The position numbers and the translations under genes were made by a program. Positions 1-9,726 of a stretch of 32,543 bases of DNA are shown here, piece after piece. The first letter of the stretch is position 1; each line of letters begins with the position of its first letter. The DNA comes from Veillonellaceae bacterium (GTDB lineage Bacteria > Bacillota_C > Negativicutes > UBA1444). The notes beneath the pieces are model-generated. The model did no database searches. It was given only the letters and a program-made list of their open reading frames with translations, and was not told the DNA's origin. The stretch spans positions 1-32,543 of the forward strand of contig JAAZNU010000004.1 in assembly GCA_012798135.1 (NCBI GenBank), read 5' to 3'.

Positions 1-480
1 AAACGCCGTTTGACGGAAGTTTTGGAGGAAGCCGGCCGCCAAGGCCTGACCGGCCCGAAACTGGCGGTGGAAACCCATGGAAAACTGAATCAGCTGGGTA
101 CGGTGGCGGAAATCATCGAGGTGTGCAAATTGTCGTCGCAGCTGATTCCGTTGGTCGACTTTGCCCATCTGTACGCCGTGGCTGGCGGCGGGTTCTCGCA
201 AGCCGGCGATTACGGCCGGGTATTTGAACAACTTGGCGAGGCCCTGGGGAGGCAAGCTATTGCGGATTTACATATCCATTTTAGCAGCATTGAATTTTCG
301 GCGGGAGGAGAAAAGCGACACTGGCGATTTCAGGACCCGTTCGGGCCGCCTTATCAACCGTTGATCCAATGGATTGTCGACCATGGGTTGACGCCGCGCA
401 TCATTTGTGAATCCGCCGGCGCCCAAGCCGAGGACGCGAAAACAATGCAGGAGTTTTACCGACAATTATTGAAATCTTAA
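1..480 (+). CDS. Endonuclease IV-like TIM-barrel protein (AP endonuclease family 2), 5' end outside window
   Basis: The frame is open from the first base, so this is the C-terminal ~159 residues of a longer protein. Seen: an ETHGK segment, VDFAHLYA, LHIHFSS and ICESAG, which match in order the metal-binding Glu, Asp/His, His and Glu positions of endonuclease IV / xylose-isomerase-like TIM barrels. The version resembles the archaeal-type Nfo subgroup (the TMGK-SQLGT style segment) rather than E. coli Nfo. Family role: cleavage at abasic sites in DNA base-excision repair, using divalent metals; the exact substrate of this subgroup is less certain. A TTG at 10 could be mistaken for the start, but nothing marks it as one. 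An 79-bp gap separates it from the next gene on the same strand. Confidence 0.75.
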   Translation, partial: KRRLTEVLEEAGRQGLTGPKLAVETHGKLNQLGTVAEIIEVCKLSSQLIPLVDFAHLYAVAGGGFSQAGDYGRVFEQLGEALGRQAIADLHIHFSSIEFSAGGEKRHWRFQDPFGPPYQPLIQWIVDHGLTPRIICESAGAQAEDAKTMQEFYRQLLKS

Positions 481-559
481 TGATAGTAACGGACAAGTTA
501 AATCAACGGCAGCGATAAATTTTTCGGATAAAAATTGACCAACAATAGGAGGAATTACG

Positions 560-913
560 ATGAATGTACATGACAAGGGGAGCGAATTGTCCCGGGCGTT
601 GAAGGAATCCGACGAATATACGGCCCTCTGCCGGGCGCGGCAGGAATTGGACAAGGATTCGGCCGCCAAGGAAATGGTCAGGGACTTTTTACGCAAACAG
701 ATGGAAATGCAACTGGAAATCATGTCCGGCAAGGCGGACATCCAGGAAAAGCAGGCGGCGCTGCAAACCTTGTATGGAGTGTTGGCCGTAAACGCGCGGG
801 CGCGCGATTTTGTCGCCTTGCACATGCGCTTCCAACAAATCATCCAGGATGTGTATAAGATGATCAACGACGCGGTCGGGGAAGGACTGGATCCGTTTGC
901 AGAAAAGAAATAA
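560..913 (+). CDS. YlbF/YmcA family protein (DUF964)
   Basis: A 117-residue, almost entirely helical, charged protein matching the YlbF/YmcA (Com_YlbF) family in length and pattern: an N-terminal helix ending in the ALKESDEYTAL segment, then a long K/Q/E-rich helix and a C-terminal helix. In Bacillus subtilis YlbF, YmcA and YaaT form the Y-complex that works with RNase Y in mRNA maturation. The presence of a beta-CASP RNase gene two positions downstream makes an RNA-processing role reasonable here, but that is inference. Start ATG is set by AGGAGG nine bases upstream. The end overlaps the next gene (murB) by 17 bp, suggesting translational coupling. Confidence 0.8.
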   Translation: MNVHDKGSELSRALKESDEYTALCRARQELDKDSAAKEMVRDFLRKQMEMQLEIMSGKADIQEKQAALQTLYGVLAVNARARDFVALHMRFQQIIQDVYKMINDAVGEGLDPFAEKK

Positions 914-1832
914 ACCGTTGACGCGGGAGTTGACGGCCAGCTTGTTTGAACGATTGGCGCCGTGTTGTAAAGTGTTGGTTCAGGAACCCATGTGCCGCCA
1001 CACTACGTTTGAAATCGGCGGGCCGGCCGACTGGATGGCCTTGCCGGCGTCGGCTGCGGAAGCGGCCGCGGTGGTCCGGGTGGCGGCTGGGAGCTCCCTG
1101 CCGTTGACGGTGATCGGCAAAGGCTCCAATCTTTTGGTGCGGGATAAAGGCGTACGGGGAATCGTGCTGAAAATTGGCGAATCCATGGCTTCATTACGCT
1201 GCGAGGGGGAAACCGTCATTGCCGGCGCCGGCGCTTTGCTGTCGGATGTCGCCAAGTTTGCGGCGCAGTGGGGATTGGCCGGCCTGGAATTTGCGGTCGG
1301 CATTCCCGGCAGCATCGGCGGGGCTGTCTTTATGAACGCCGGTGCGTACAATGGCGAAATCAGCAATGTTGTGGAGAGGGTGACCGCGGTTGCACCGGAT
1401 GGGACGATCCATGAATATTCGGCGGCTGACATCCGTTTTGGCTATCGATACAGCGTTTTTCAGGAAAACCGCTGCATTATCTGTGAGGTTCTCCTGCGGT
1501 TGCGTACAGGTGACAAAGAAACGATCGACGCCGTCATGGCGGATCTTACCCGGCGACGGGAAAGCAAGCAGCCACTGGAATGGCCGAGCGCCGGCAGTAC
1601 CTTTCGTCGTCCGCCGGGCTATTTTGCCGGCACCTTGGTCGAACAGGCCGGCTGCAAGGGGCTAAGGTGCGGCAACGCCCTGGTGTCGGAAAAGCATGCG
1701 GGGTTTATTATCAACGCCGGCCAAGCCAGTGCGGCTGACGTCCAGGAACTGATCCGCCAGGTGCAGGAACGCGTCAAGCGCGATTCAGGAGTGGATTTGT
1801 GGCCAGAAGTCATCATTTTGGGTGAGGAGTGA
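897..1832 (+). CDS. murB: UDP-N-acetylenolpyruvoylglucosamine reductase MurB
   Basis: MurB reduces UDP-GlcNAc-enolpyruvate to UDP-MurNAc with NADPH and FAD in cytoplasmic peptidoglycan precursor synthesis. Seen: the FAD-binding segments TFEIGG near residue 40, GKGSNLLV near 80 and VGIPGSIGGAVFMNAGAYNG near 140-160; Arg184 in GYRYS, Ser234 in SAGSTF (proton donor) and Glu304 in PEV, the catalytic set of the family. The compact C-terminal part fits the type II (Gram-positive) MurB. Length 311 is normal. The assigned start is a TTG inside the end of the ylbF-like gene, with GGGGAAGGA upstream; a second TTG at 918 is an alternative. It lies outside any division/cell-wall cluster, between RNA-processing-type genes. 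Confidence 0.95.
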   Translation: MQKRNKPLTRELTASLFERLAPCCKVLVQEPMCRHTTFEIGGPADWMALPASAAEAAAVVRVAAGSSLPLTVIGKGSNLLVRDKGVRGIVLKIGESMASLRCEGETVIAGAGALLSDVAKFAAQWGLAGLEFAVGIPGSIGGAVFMNAGAYNGEISNVVERVTAVAPDGTIHEYSAADIRFGYRYSVFQENRCIICEVLLRLRTGDKETIDAVMADLTRRRESKQPLEWPSAGSTFRRPPGYFAGTLVEQAGCKGLRCGNALVSEKHAGFIINAGQASAADVQELIRQVQERVKRDSGVDLWPEVIILGEE

Positions 1833-1841
1833 AAACAAATC

Positions 1842-3452
1842 ATGAAGTTGACCTTTTTGGGCGCTACCATGGGAGTAACCGGTTCCAGTTTTTTGCTGGA
1901 GATCGGGACCCGGCAAATATTGATCGATTGCGGCATGTTTCAAGGCTCAAAAATTGTCAGCGCCATGAACCGGCGAGAGTTTGCCTTTTCACCGGCCGAA
2001 CTCGACTGTGTGTTATTGACGCACGCTCATATCGACCATAGCGGACTGTTGCCCAAGCTCTGTAGGTCCGGATTCCAGGGATCCATCTATGCGACCAAGG
2101 GAACGATTGAGCTTTGTTCCATCATGTTGCCGGATAGTGCATATATTCAGGAATTCGACGCCGAGATCGAAACCCGCAAGGGAAAAAGAATGGGCCGGCC
2201 GCCGGTGGAACCGTTGTATAGCGTGGAAGAAGCCCAAGCCTGTCTGAAACAGTTTAAGCCGGTCGACTATGAGGCCGCTTTTAGTATTGGCGATGGCGTC
2301 CATGTTCACTTCCACGATGCCGGGCATATTTTAGGCTCGTCGATGTTGGAAATCCATGCGACGGAAGACGGCGAGGAAATCCGATTCCTGTTTTCCGGTG
2401 ATTTGGGCCGGCCGCACCAACCGATTCTGCGGGACCCGGCATATGTCAAAGCCGCTGATTATGTGGTGTTGGAATCCACCTATGGCGACCGGGAGCATGA
2501 GGAAGTCGACTGGGAGGAGAAAATAGCGCAGATTATCAATGAAACCGTGGAACGACGGGGAAATGTGATTATTCCGGCGTTCGCGGTAGGCCGCACCCAG
2601 ATGATTCTATACTATTTGCACCGCTTGTATCATGCCGCCCGCATTCCGGATATTCCGGTGATTATCGACAGCCCTCTGGCCACTGCCGCTACGGCCATTT
2701 TCCGTCGCAATACCCAGTACTACGACAAGGAAGCTCGGGAAATCCTGAAAAATGAGCAGCAGAGTCCGTTGGAGATGCCGCAGTTGCAGTTCACCGTGTC
2801 GGTTGCGGAATCCAAAGCGCTGAACATGTTGGAGGAACCGGCCATCATCATTTCAGCAAGCGGTATGGCGGACGCCGGGCGGATTTTGCATCACTTGAAG
2901 CATAACTTATGGCGGCCGGAAAGCAGCGTATTGTTTGTCGGCTTTCAGGCGGAAGGAAGCTTGGGCCGGCGATTGGTCGAAGGCGGCAAGAAGGTTCGGA
3001 TTATGGGCGAAGAAATCAGTGTTCGGGCGCATATTTATAATTTGAACGGCATGTCGGCCCATGCCGACCGTAATGACATCGTGGATTGGCTGGCTTGTTT
3101 CGAACAAAAGCCAACGCAAATTTTCCTGGTCCATGGCGAACCGACGAGCGCCGAACAGTTAGCGAAGCTTATCGGCCAAAAGCTGGCGGTCCCGGCATAT
3201 ATTCCCCGCTATGGCGATGTTGTCACCTTTGCGGGCCGTTCGTGGCAAGTCGCGCAACTACCGGGGCTGCCGTCGCTGGAACCGGCGGTCCGGCAACTTC
3301 AGGATATTCTGGGCGAACTCGACAGCGCTTGGGCGGAACTCAAGGTGAAACTGGAAAATCTCGTTGCCGCCGATGGTTCAAAGATTGCGGACATCACGGC
3401 AAGGATCGAGAAAATCAAAAAGTTTGTCCGAAAAACATTGGGGGATTTGTAG
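1842..3452 (+). CDS. Metallo-beta-lactamase/beta-CASP RNase (CPSF-like, MBL fold exonuclease)
   Basis: A 536-residue protein with the full metallo-beta-lactamase motif series: THAHIDHSG (His61, His63, Asp65, His66), DAGHILGSS, FSGDLGR, then the beta-CASP insert with ESTYGDREH, PAFAVGRTQ, SASGMADAGR, NGMSAHAD and finally LVHGEP. This is the bacterial CPSF73/Ysh1-like RNase group, which processes RNA using two zinc ions. A C-terminal stretch of about 60 residues looks coiled-coil and is an addition to the catalytic core. GAGGAG precedes the ATG; only 9 bp separate it from murB and 12 bp from sepF, so co-transcription is likely. The exact RNA substrates cannot be read from sequence. Confidence 0.9.
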   Translation: MKLTFLGATMGVTGSSFLLEIGTRQILIDCGMFQGSKIVSAMNRREFAFSPAELDCVLLTHAHIDHSGLLPKLCRSGFQGSIYATKGTIELCSIMLPDSAYIQEFDAEIETRKGKRMGRPPVEPLYSVEEAQACLKQFKPVDYEAAFSIGDGVHVHFHDAGHILGSSMLEIHATEDGEEIRFLFSGDLGRPHQPILRDPAYVKAADYVVLESTYGDREHEEVDWEEKIAQIINETVERRGNVIIPAFAVGRTQMILYYLHRLYHAARIPDIPVIIDSPLATAATAIFRRNTQYYDKEAREILKNEQQSPLEMPQLQFTVSVAESKALNMLEEPAIIISASGMADAGRILHHLKHNLWRPESSVLFVGFQAEGSLGRRLVEGGKKVRIMGEEISVRAHIYNLNGMSAHADRNDIVDWLACFEQKPTQIFLVHGEPTSAEQLAKLIGQKLAVPAYIPRYGDVVTFAGRSWQVAQLPGLPSLEPAVRQLQDILGELDSAWAELKVKLENLVAADGSKIADITARIEKIKKFVRKTLGDL

Positions 3453-3464
3453 GAGGGAACGAAG

Positions 3465-3857
3465 ATGGGACAAGGAATCTTGGCGAAACTGACCGGCGTT
3501 TTTTCCGGCGGCGGCCAGTCTTCGGAACGAGATGCCGACGAGGAAAGGCGGTCGGGCAGATCGGGGGACAGTATTCAATTTGCCATATTCATGCCTTCCT
3601 CCCAGGAAGATGCCTTGAAGTCAGCCGATGCCATGAAAAACGGCAATGGGGTGGTCATCAACGGCGAATATTTAGACGAAGCCGTCTACCGGCGGGTCAC
3701 GGATTTTCTCGATGGCGCCGCTTATGTGCTGGGGGGAACCGGTCGCCGGGTATCCGATAACGTTCAGGTTTATACGCCGGCGTTTATGGAAATCGTCGAC
3801 GAAACGGTATCGTATTACGGGAATCTGAGTACGGGGAAAAAACGGCCGGATGCATGA
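3465..3857 (+). CDS. sepF: Cell division protein SepF
   Basis: SepF is a cytoplasmic, membrane-associated FtsZ partner that helps align and anchor the Z-ring in Gram-positive-type bacteria. Seen: an N-terminal helix MGQGILAKLTGVF suited to membrane binding, a short polar linker, and the core from about residue 45 with MPSSQEDALKSADAMKNGNGVVIN, YLDEAVYRRVTDFLDGAAYVLGG and ISDNVQVYTP-like strand (here VSDNVQVYTP). Length 130 is typical. AGGAGG lies eight bases before the ATG. Usual neighbours of sepF (ylmE, ylmG, divIVA) are missing; it is the last gene of a plus-strand run and is followed by a terminator. Confidence 0.9.
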   Translation: MGQGILAKLTGVFSGGGQSSERDADEERRSGRSGDSIQFAIFMPSSQEDALKSADAMKNGNGVVINGEYLDEAVYRRVTDFLDGAAYVLGGTGRRVSDNVQVYTPAFMEIVDETVSYYGNLSTGKKRPDA

Positions 3858-3888
3858 GTGTGCATGCTTGACGGCGACAAAAAATAAA

Positions 3889-3924
3889 GACGACGAAACT
3901 CGCGTTGAGTCCGTCGCCTTTTTT
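3889..3924 (+). terminator. Rho-independent terminator after sepF
   Basis: Stem arms GACGACG (3889-3895) and CGTCGCC (3912-3918) with one mismatch, an inner ACTC/GAGT stem, and six T residues at 3919-3924. It closes the sepF transcript and sits 25 bp from the end of the convergent acetyltransferase gene. Confidence 0.75.
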
Positions 3925-3949
3925 CATTTTCTCCGGGAATGTTCGGGTA

Positions 3950-4591
3950 TCAGTCGCTGAACGTCAAATCCTTGACGATTTTTGCCGGTACGCCAACGAC
4001 CAGTTTATGATCCGGCACGTTTTCCAATACCACTGCGCCGGCGCCGATCACCACGCCAACTCCTAATTTGACCTGTTCGATAACCGCGGATCGCATGCCA
4101 ATCCAACAAAGATCGTCAATGGCTGTTTCGCCGGCCAGACTGGCGCCGGGCGCGACATGGACAAAATCGTTCATCACGCAATCATGGCCAACGGTGGCGC
4201 CGGTATTGACGATACAGCCTTTGCCGATTTTGGCGTTGGCATTCACCGCCGCCTGATTGTTGATGATGGTTCCGGGCCCGATTACGGCAAACCGGCTCAC
4301 CGCTGCCCGGGGATGAATTAGAACCGGTAGCTCGAATCCTTCCGTTTCAGCCCATTTCATCAGTTTTTTTCGTATGGCGTTGTCGCCGACCGCAACGAAA
4401 ATGGCGGCAAAATCGCGGCGATACATTCCCAGGTTGTCAATATTGCCGATGACGGGCCAGTCCAACACCTGCCGCAATTCCGGGTATTTATCATCCAGGA
4501 AGGCGATGGATTCCCATTGGCCAAGGGCTGAAGCAATATCGGCGATCACTTTTCCGTGGCCTCCGGCGCCTATAATCAACAAACCATTCAA
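3950..4591 (-). CDS. NeuD/PglD-family sugar O-/N-acetyltransferase (left-handed beta-helix)
   Basis: Acetyl-CoA-dependent acetyltransferase of the NeuD/PglD type, acting on nucleotide-linked amino sugars or sialic acids in surface polysaccharide pathways. Seen: an N-terminal Rossmann-like PglD-N domain opening with LLIIGAGGHGKV, then hexapeptide repeats (VIGPGTIINNQAAVNANAKIGK region) and the closing GVGVVIGAGAVVLENVPDHKLVVGVPAKIV. The start is taken as the TTG at 4591 because AGGAGG (complement of 4601-4606) lies nine bases before it and the family begins right at this point; a longer frame to ATG at 4675 would add 28 residues with no family match and no ribosome site. No neu, pgl or other sugar genes lie nearby, so the substrate is open. 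Confidence 0.85.
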   Translation of the reverse strand: MNGLLIIGAGGHGKVIADIASALGQWESIAFLDDKYPELRQVLDWPVIGNIDNLGMYRRDFAAIFVAVGDNAIRKKLMKWAETEGFELPVLIHPRAAVSRFAVIGPGTIINNQAAVNANAKIGKGCIVNTGATVGHDCVMNDFVHVAPGASLAGETAIDDLCWIGMRSAVIEQVKLGVGVVIGAGAVVLENVPDHKLVVGVPAKIVKDLTFSD

Positions 4592-4729
4592 TGAGTATCG
4601 CCTCCTGCTGAAAAAATCCAGGGGGTCTGAATATACGGCGGTGCGGTTTTCCACATTCTGGGTACGGTTATACATGCGAGCGCAGCTGGAGAGTAGTTTT
4701 TGACCAAATTATATCAGGCCCTTTTTTAT

Positions 4730-4841
4730 ATTATACTTGAAACGACTTCACAAATATTGCGTTTTTGCATTTTTCAAAAAATATTGAGTTGTTTGGGAAG
4801 GCGGTTCGGGGGTTTTTAACGCAACCCAAGTCAAGTATAAT
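4730..4841. promoter_or_regulatory. Divergent promoter region with an 11-bp inverted box
   Basis: The spacer between the acetyltransferase and dnaE contains the same 11-mer, TCAAGTATAAT, on the plus strand at 4831-4841 and on the minus strand at 4740-4730. Each copy contains TATAAT facing its own gene, so both are good -10 candidates. Neither has a convincing -35 hexamer at 17 bp, hence moderate confidence. The shared TCAAG in front may be part of an operator or an activator-assisted promoter. Nothing else was recognised in 4592-4914. Confidence 0.4.
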
Positions 4842-4914
4842 GATAACCATAGGGCGGAATGGTTTTCGTTTATGACGGATGTTGACATAGGAACAGGAAG
4901 GAACCGAGAAGATT

Positions 4915-7900
4915 ATGAGTGCTATTCAATCAACGGACTCACAGACGCCGTTTGTCCACTTGCACGTACACAGCGAATACAGTCTGCTCGATGGAGCGGG
5001 GCGCGTCGGCGACCTGGTTCGCCGGGCGAAAGAAGCAGGCATGCCGGCGGTAGCGCTCACGGATCATGGAAATATGTACGGTGCGGTGGAGTTTTACAAG
5101 CAAGCCCAAAAATGCGGCATTAAACCTATTATCGGCTGTGAAGTGTATATTGCCCCCCGGAGTCGTTTCGATAAAGCCGCCGGTGAGGGCGAGGCCTATT
5201 ACCATCTGGTATTGCTGGCCGAAACCCAGGCTGGATACAGCCAACTGGTCGAACTGGTTTCACTCGCCTATACGGAAGGGTTTTATTATAAGCCCCGCAT
5301 CGACAAGGAGCTTCTGGCGGCCCACCATGAAGGGTTGATCGGCCTGAGCGCCTGCATTGCCGGTGAGATCCCTTCCTTGATCCTGAAGGGCGATGCGGTG
5401 GGAGCAGAGGCGGCTGCCCGCGAATACGTCGACATTTTTGGCCCGGATCATTTTTTCATCGAGATTCAGGATCATGGCATCCCGGAGCAGAAAGAGTCCA
5501 ATCCGGCTCTGGTGGAATTGGCGCGCAAGCTGGGAATCGGTCTGGTGGCCACCAATGACATTCACTACATTGACCGGGCGGATGCCGACGCCCACGACGT
5601 ATTGCTGTGCATACAGACGGGAAAATGCGTCGAGGATACTGGCCGAATGCGCTTTCCCACCTCGGAATTTTATCTGAAAACCGGCGGGGAAATGGCGGAG
5701 TTGTTCCCGGAATATCCCGAGGCGTTGGCCAATACCTGCCGGATTGCGGAACGCTGCCAGGTCGATTTTGAATTCGGCCATTTACGTTTACCAGATTTTC
5801 CTTTGCCGGACGGTGTTTCCGCCGACGACTATCTGCGCGATCTTTGCGAGCAGGCGTTGCCGGGACGCTATCCTGCGGCCGGACCGCGGGAACGGGAGCG
5901 GCTGGATTACGAATTGTCCGTGATCCGAAATATGGGTTTCTCCAGTTATTTCTTGATCGTCTGGGATTTTGTGCGGTATGCCCGCCAGTCGCGAATCCCG
6001 GTCGGCCCGGGCCGGGGATCGGCTGCAGGCAGCATCGTGGCCTACCTGTTGGAAATCACGAATATCGATCCACTGAAGTACGGCTTGTTGTTCGAACGGT
6101 TTCTGAATCCGGAACGCGTGACCATGCCGGATATCGATATCGACTTCTGTTATGTCCGACGGGGCAAGATCATCGAATATGTCGCATCCCGCTATGGCGC
6201 CGATCATGTGGCCCAGATCATCACTTTTGGGACGATGGCCGCCCGCGCCGCCATTCGGGATGTCGGCCGTGCCCTGAATGTGTCGTTCGGCGAAGTGGAC
6301 CGGATTGCCAAACTGGTGCCCACGGTCTTGAATATTACGCTGAAAGATGCGCTGGTCATGAGCCACGAACTGAAAAATAGCTATGAAACCGAGCCGACCG
6401 CCCGTAAAATCCTTGATTTGGCAATGGCGCTGGAGGGGTTGCCGCGTCATGCCTCCACCCATGCCGCCGGGCTGGTGATCGCGAAAGATTCGTTAAATTG
6501 TCAGGTGCCGGTTCAGAACTCGGCGGATGGATTCATTACCACCCAGTTCGACAAGGACTGCATCGAAGAAATCGGTTTTTTGAAGATGGATTTGTTGGGG
6601 TTGCGCACGTTGACGGTAATCGGCGATGCGGTGGAGATGATCCGCCAAAACCGGGGCGTGGATCTCGATATGGACAAAATCCCCCTGGATGACGCGAAAA
6701 CTTGTGACATGCTTACGCGGGGCGAAACCGTGGGCGTATTTCAGATGGAATCCGGCGGCATGACCAACCTGGTTCGCGAACTTCGGCCCGGTTGCTTTGA
6801 AGATCTGATCCCCCTGGTGGCTTTGTATCGTCCAGGACCATTGAACAGCGGCATGGTGGAAGATTTTGTCCGGGGTCGGCATGGCGAAAAGAGGGTTGTA
6901 TATCAGCACCCGCTGCTCGAACCAATTCTGAAAGATACATTTGGCGTGATTCTCTACCAGGAGCAGGTCATGCAGATTGCCTCCGTGATGGGAGGATTTA
7001 CCCTGGGGCAGGCGGACCTGCTGCGGCGAGCCATGGGAAAAAAGAAACATGACGTGCTGGCGGCCCAGCGGGAACGCTTCCTGAAAGGCGCCGCGGAACG
7101 AGGCGTCGAGTCCGGCCTAGCCAATGAAATTTTTAGTTTGATGGAAAAATTCGCCGATTACGGATTCAATAAGTCGCACAGCGCCGCGTACGCATTGGTG
7201 GCTTACCAGACAGCGTACCTCAAGGCGCATTATCCGGTGGAATTCATGGCGGCGATGTTGACCAGCGTCATGAGTGACAGCGACCGGGTGGGCTATTTTA
7301 TCGAAGAGTGCCGCAAGCAGGGGATCAAGGTGCTGCCCCCCGACATCAATCGCAGCGGATTGAATTTTTCCGTGGAAGAGAGCGCAATCCGGTTTGGCCT
7401 GGCCGGCGTAAAAAATGTGGGTGAAGGAGCTATTGAGAGCATTCTGCAGGCGAGGGCCGATGGGAATTTTAAATCGTTAGTGGATTTTTGCGAACGAATC
7501 GACATGCGCGTGGTCAACAAACGAGTTTTGGAGAGCCTGATTAAATGCGGTGCCTTGGATTCGACCGGCTGGCGGCGTTCGCAACTGTTGGCAGTGAGTG
7601 AGCAGGCTGTCGATTTGGCGCTGTCTAGACAAAAGGACAAGGCCAATGGACAGTTGGGCTTGTTTGGCGATGACGCCAGCCATTCGTTCCAGGAGTTAAC
7701 CCCGCCCAATCTGGAGGAGTTGCCCAAAGCCCAGATTTTGGCCATGGAAAAAGAAATGACGGGTTTCTTTGTGACCGGACACCCCCTTGATGAATATCGG
7801 CGGCAACTTCGCGGCATGCAGGCGCTCGGCGCACTGTCGTCTAATGAATGTACGGACAATCAGACAGTGCGGATTGCCGGGATCGTGACGGGGGCCAAAC

Positions 7901-8340
7901 GGATTCCCACCAAAAACGGCGAAACGATGTGCTTTGTTACTCTTGAAGATTTTACCGGTTCGGTGGAAGTCATTGTATTTCCGCGAACGTTTGAACGGAC
8001 CGGGCCCTTGTTGGCGCCGGATCGGCCGCTTGCCATATCCGGACGGGTCAGCATCACCGAAGACAAACTCAAAGTGATTGCCGAGTCGATCAAGCTGTTG
8101 GGGCAGCAAACGGCCAGGGAAGTACGAGTCCGCATCCGCAAGGAACAAGAAACAGCGGAGATTTTTGAGGACCTGAAACAAGTGTTCACGTCCTGCCATG
8201 GCGACGCGACGGTATTTCTCCAACTGATCGACCAGCGGCGGATTATTAAAACCGACCGAAATTTCTGGATTCAACCGACACCGTCAGCCGTTCAGAAAAT
8301 TGAAGAAATCCTGGGGCCGGGTTCGGTTTTTCTGGCATGA
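4915..8340 (+). CDS. dnaE: DNA polymerase III alpha subunit DnaE
   Basis: Replicative C-family DNA polymerase of 1141 residues, the usual DnaE1-type length. Seen: an N-terminal PHP domain starting HLHVHSEYS (His17, His19), the palm with GPGRGSAAGS near 363 and the catalytic aspartates Asp406 and Asp408 in PDIDIDF, and Asp559 in KMDLLGLRTL. Then HASTHAAG, the QEQVMQIA and FNKSHSAAYA segments, a helix-hairpin-helix part near 830-860 and an OB-fold near 980-1060. The metal-type residues of the PHP domain look kept. No exonuclease domain is inserted, so this is not PolC. Start ATG follows a purine-rich AGGAAGG/GAGAAG stretch. Its stop codon lies inside a sigma-54 promoter for the next operon, and no terminator separates the two. 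Confidence 0.97.
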   Translation: MSAIQSTDSQTPFVHLHVHSEYSLLDGAGRVGDLVRRAKEAGMPAVALTDHGNMYGAVEFYKQAQKCGIKPIIGCEVYIAPRSRFDKAAGEGEAYYHLVLLAETQAGYSQLVELVSLAYTEGFYYKPRIDKELLAAHHEGLIGLSACIAGEIPSLILKGDAVGAEAAAREYVDIFGPDHFFIEIQDHGIPEQKESNPALVELARKLGIGLVATNDIHYIDRADADAHDVLLCIQTGKCVEDTGRMRFPTSEFYLKTGGEMAELFPEYPEALANTCRIAERCQVDFEFGHLRLPDFPLPDGVSADDYLRDLCEQALPGRYPAAGPRERERLDYELSVIRNMGFSSYFLIVWDFVRYARQSRIPVGPGRGSAAGSIVAYLLEITNIDPLKYGLLFERFLNPERVTMPDIDIDFCYVRRGKIIEYVASRYGADHVAQIITFGTMAARAAIRDVGRALNVSFGEVDRIAKLVPTVLNITLKDALVMSHELKNSYETEPTARKILDLAMALEGLPRHASTHAAGLVIAKDSLNCQVPVQNSADGFITTQFDKDCIEEIGFLKMDLLGLRTLTVIGDAVEMIRQNRGVDLDMDKIPLDDAKTCDMLTRGETVGVFQMESGGMTNLVRELRPGCFEDLIPLVALYRPGPLNSGMVEDFVRGRHGEKRVVYQHPLLEPILKDTFGVILYQEQVMQIASVMGGFTLGQADLLRRAMGKKKHDVLAAQRERFLKGAAERGVESGLANEIFSLMEKFADYGFNKSHSAAYALVAYQTAYLKAHYPVEFMAAMLTSVMSDSDRVGYFIEECRKQGIKVLPPDINRSGLNFSVEESAIRFGLAGVKNVGEGAIESILQARADGNFKSLVDFCERIDMRVVNKRVLESLIKCGALDSTGWRRSQLLAVSEQAVDLALSRQKDKANGQLGLFGDDASHSFQELTPPNLEELPKAQILAMEKEMTGFFVTGHPLDEYRRQLRGMQALGALSSNECTDNQTVRIAGIVTGAKRIPTKNGETMCFVTLEDFTGSVEVIVFPRTFERTGPLLAPDRPLAISGRVSITEDKLKVIAESIKLLGQQTAREVRVRIRKEQETAEIFEDLKQVFTSCHGDATVFLQLIDQRRIIKTDRNFWIQPTPSAVQKIEEILGPGSVFLA

Positions 8341-8348
8341 TACTTGCA
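8333..8348 (+). promoter_or_regulatory. Sigma-54 (-24/-12) promoter of the thiolase-bcd-etfBA operon
   Basis: TGGCATGATACTTGCA: GG at 8334-8335 and GC at 8346-8347 with exactly ten bases between, matching the TGGCAC-N5-TTGC sigma-54 consensus. The dnaE stop codon TGA (8338-8340) lies inside it. The element differs at one position from the promoter at 15612-15627 over the surrounding 18 bases. Transcription would begin near 8359, about 70 bases before the thiolase ATG. Confidence 0.88.
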
Positions 8349-8430
8349 TATTGTTAGATGATGGTGTACAATTTGTCCTGTGAAAAGATTGTGAATTTCT
8401 GAACAAACTTTAAAGGAGGAAGGGGAGTCG

Positions 8431-9615
<1,185 letters not shown>

Positions 9616-9648
9616 GACTTGCTTTTGTCGCCAACCATCGGCTGAGCG

Positions 9649-9681
9649 ATGCGCCGGGGGTCGGAGAGTCCCCCGGCGTAT
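9649..9681 (+). other. Intercistronic hairpin between thiolase and acyl-CoA dehydrogenase genes
   Basis: Perfect 9-bp stem CGCCGGGGG (9652-9660) / CCCCCGGCG (9670-9678) with a 9-base loop, extended by AT/AT. There is no T-run after it, so it looks more like an mRNA-stabilising or processing hairpin than a terminator. Confidence 0.65.
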
Positions 9682-9726
9682 GTATTGCGTTTTCTCTCCG
9701 TCAGAAAAAGAGAGGAGTGTATAAAC

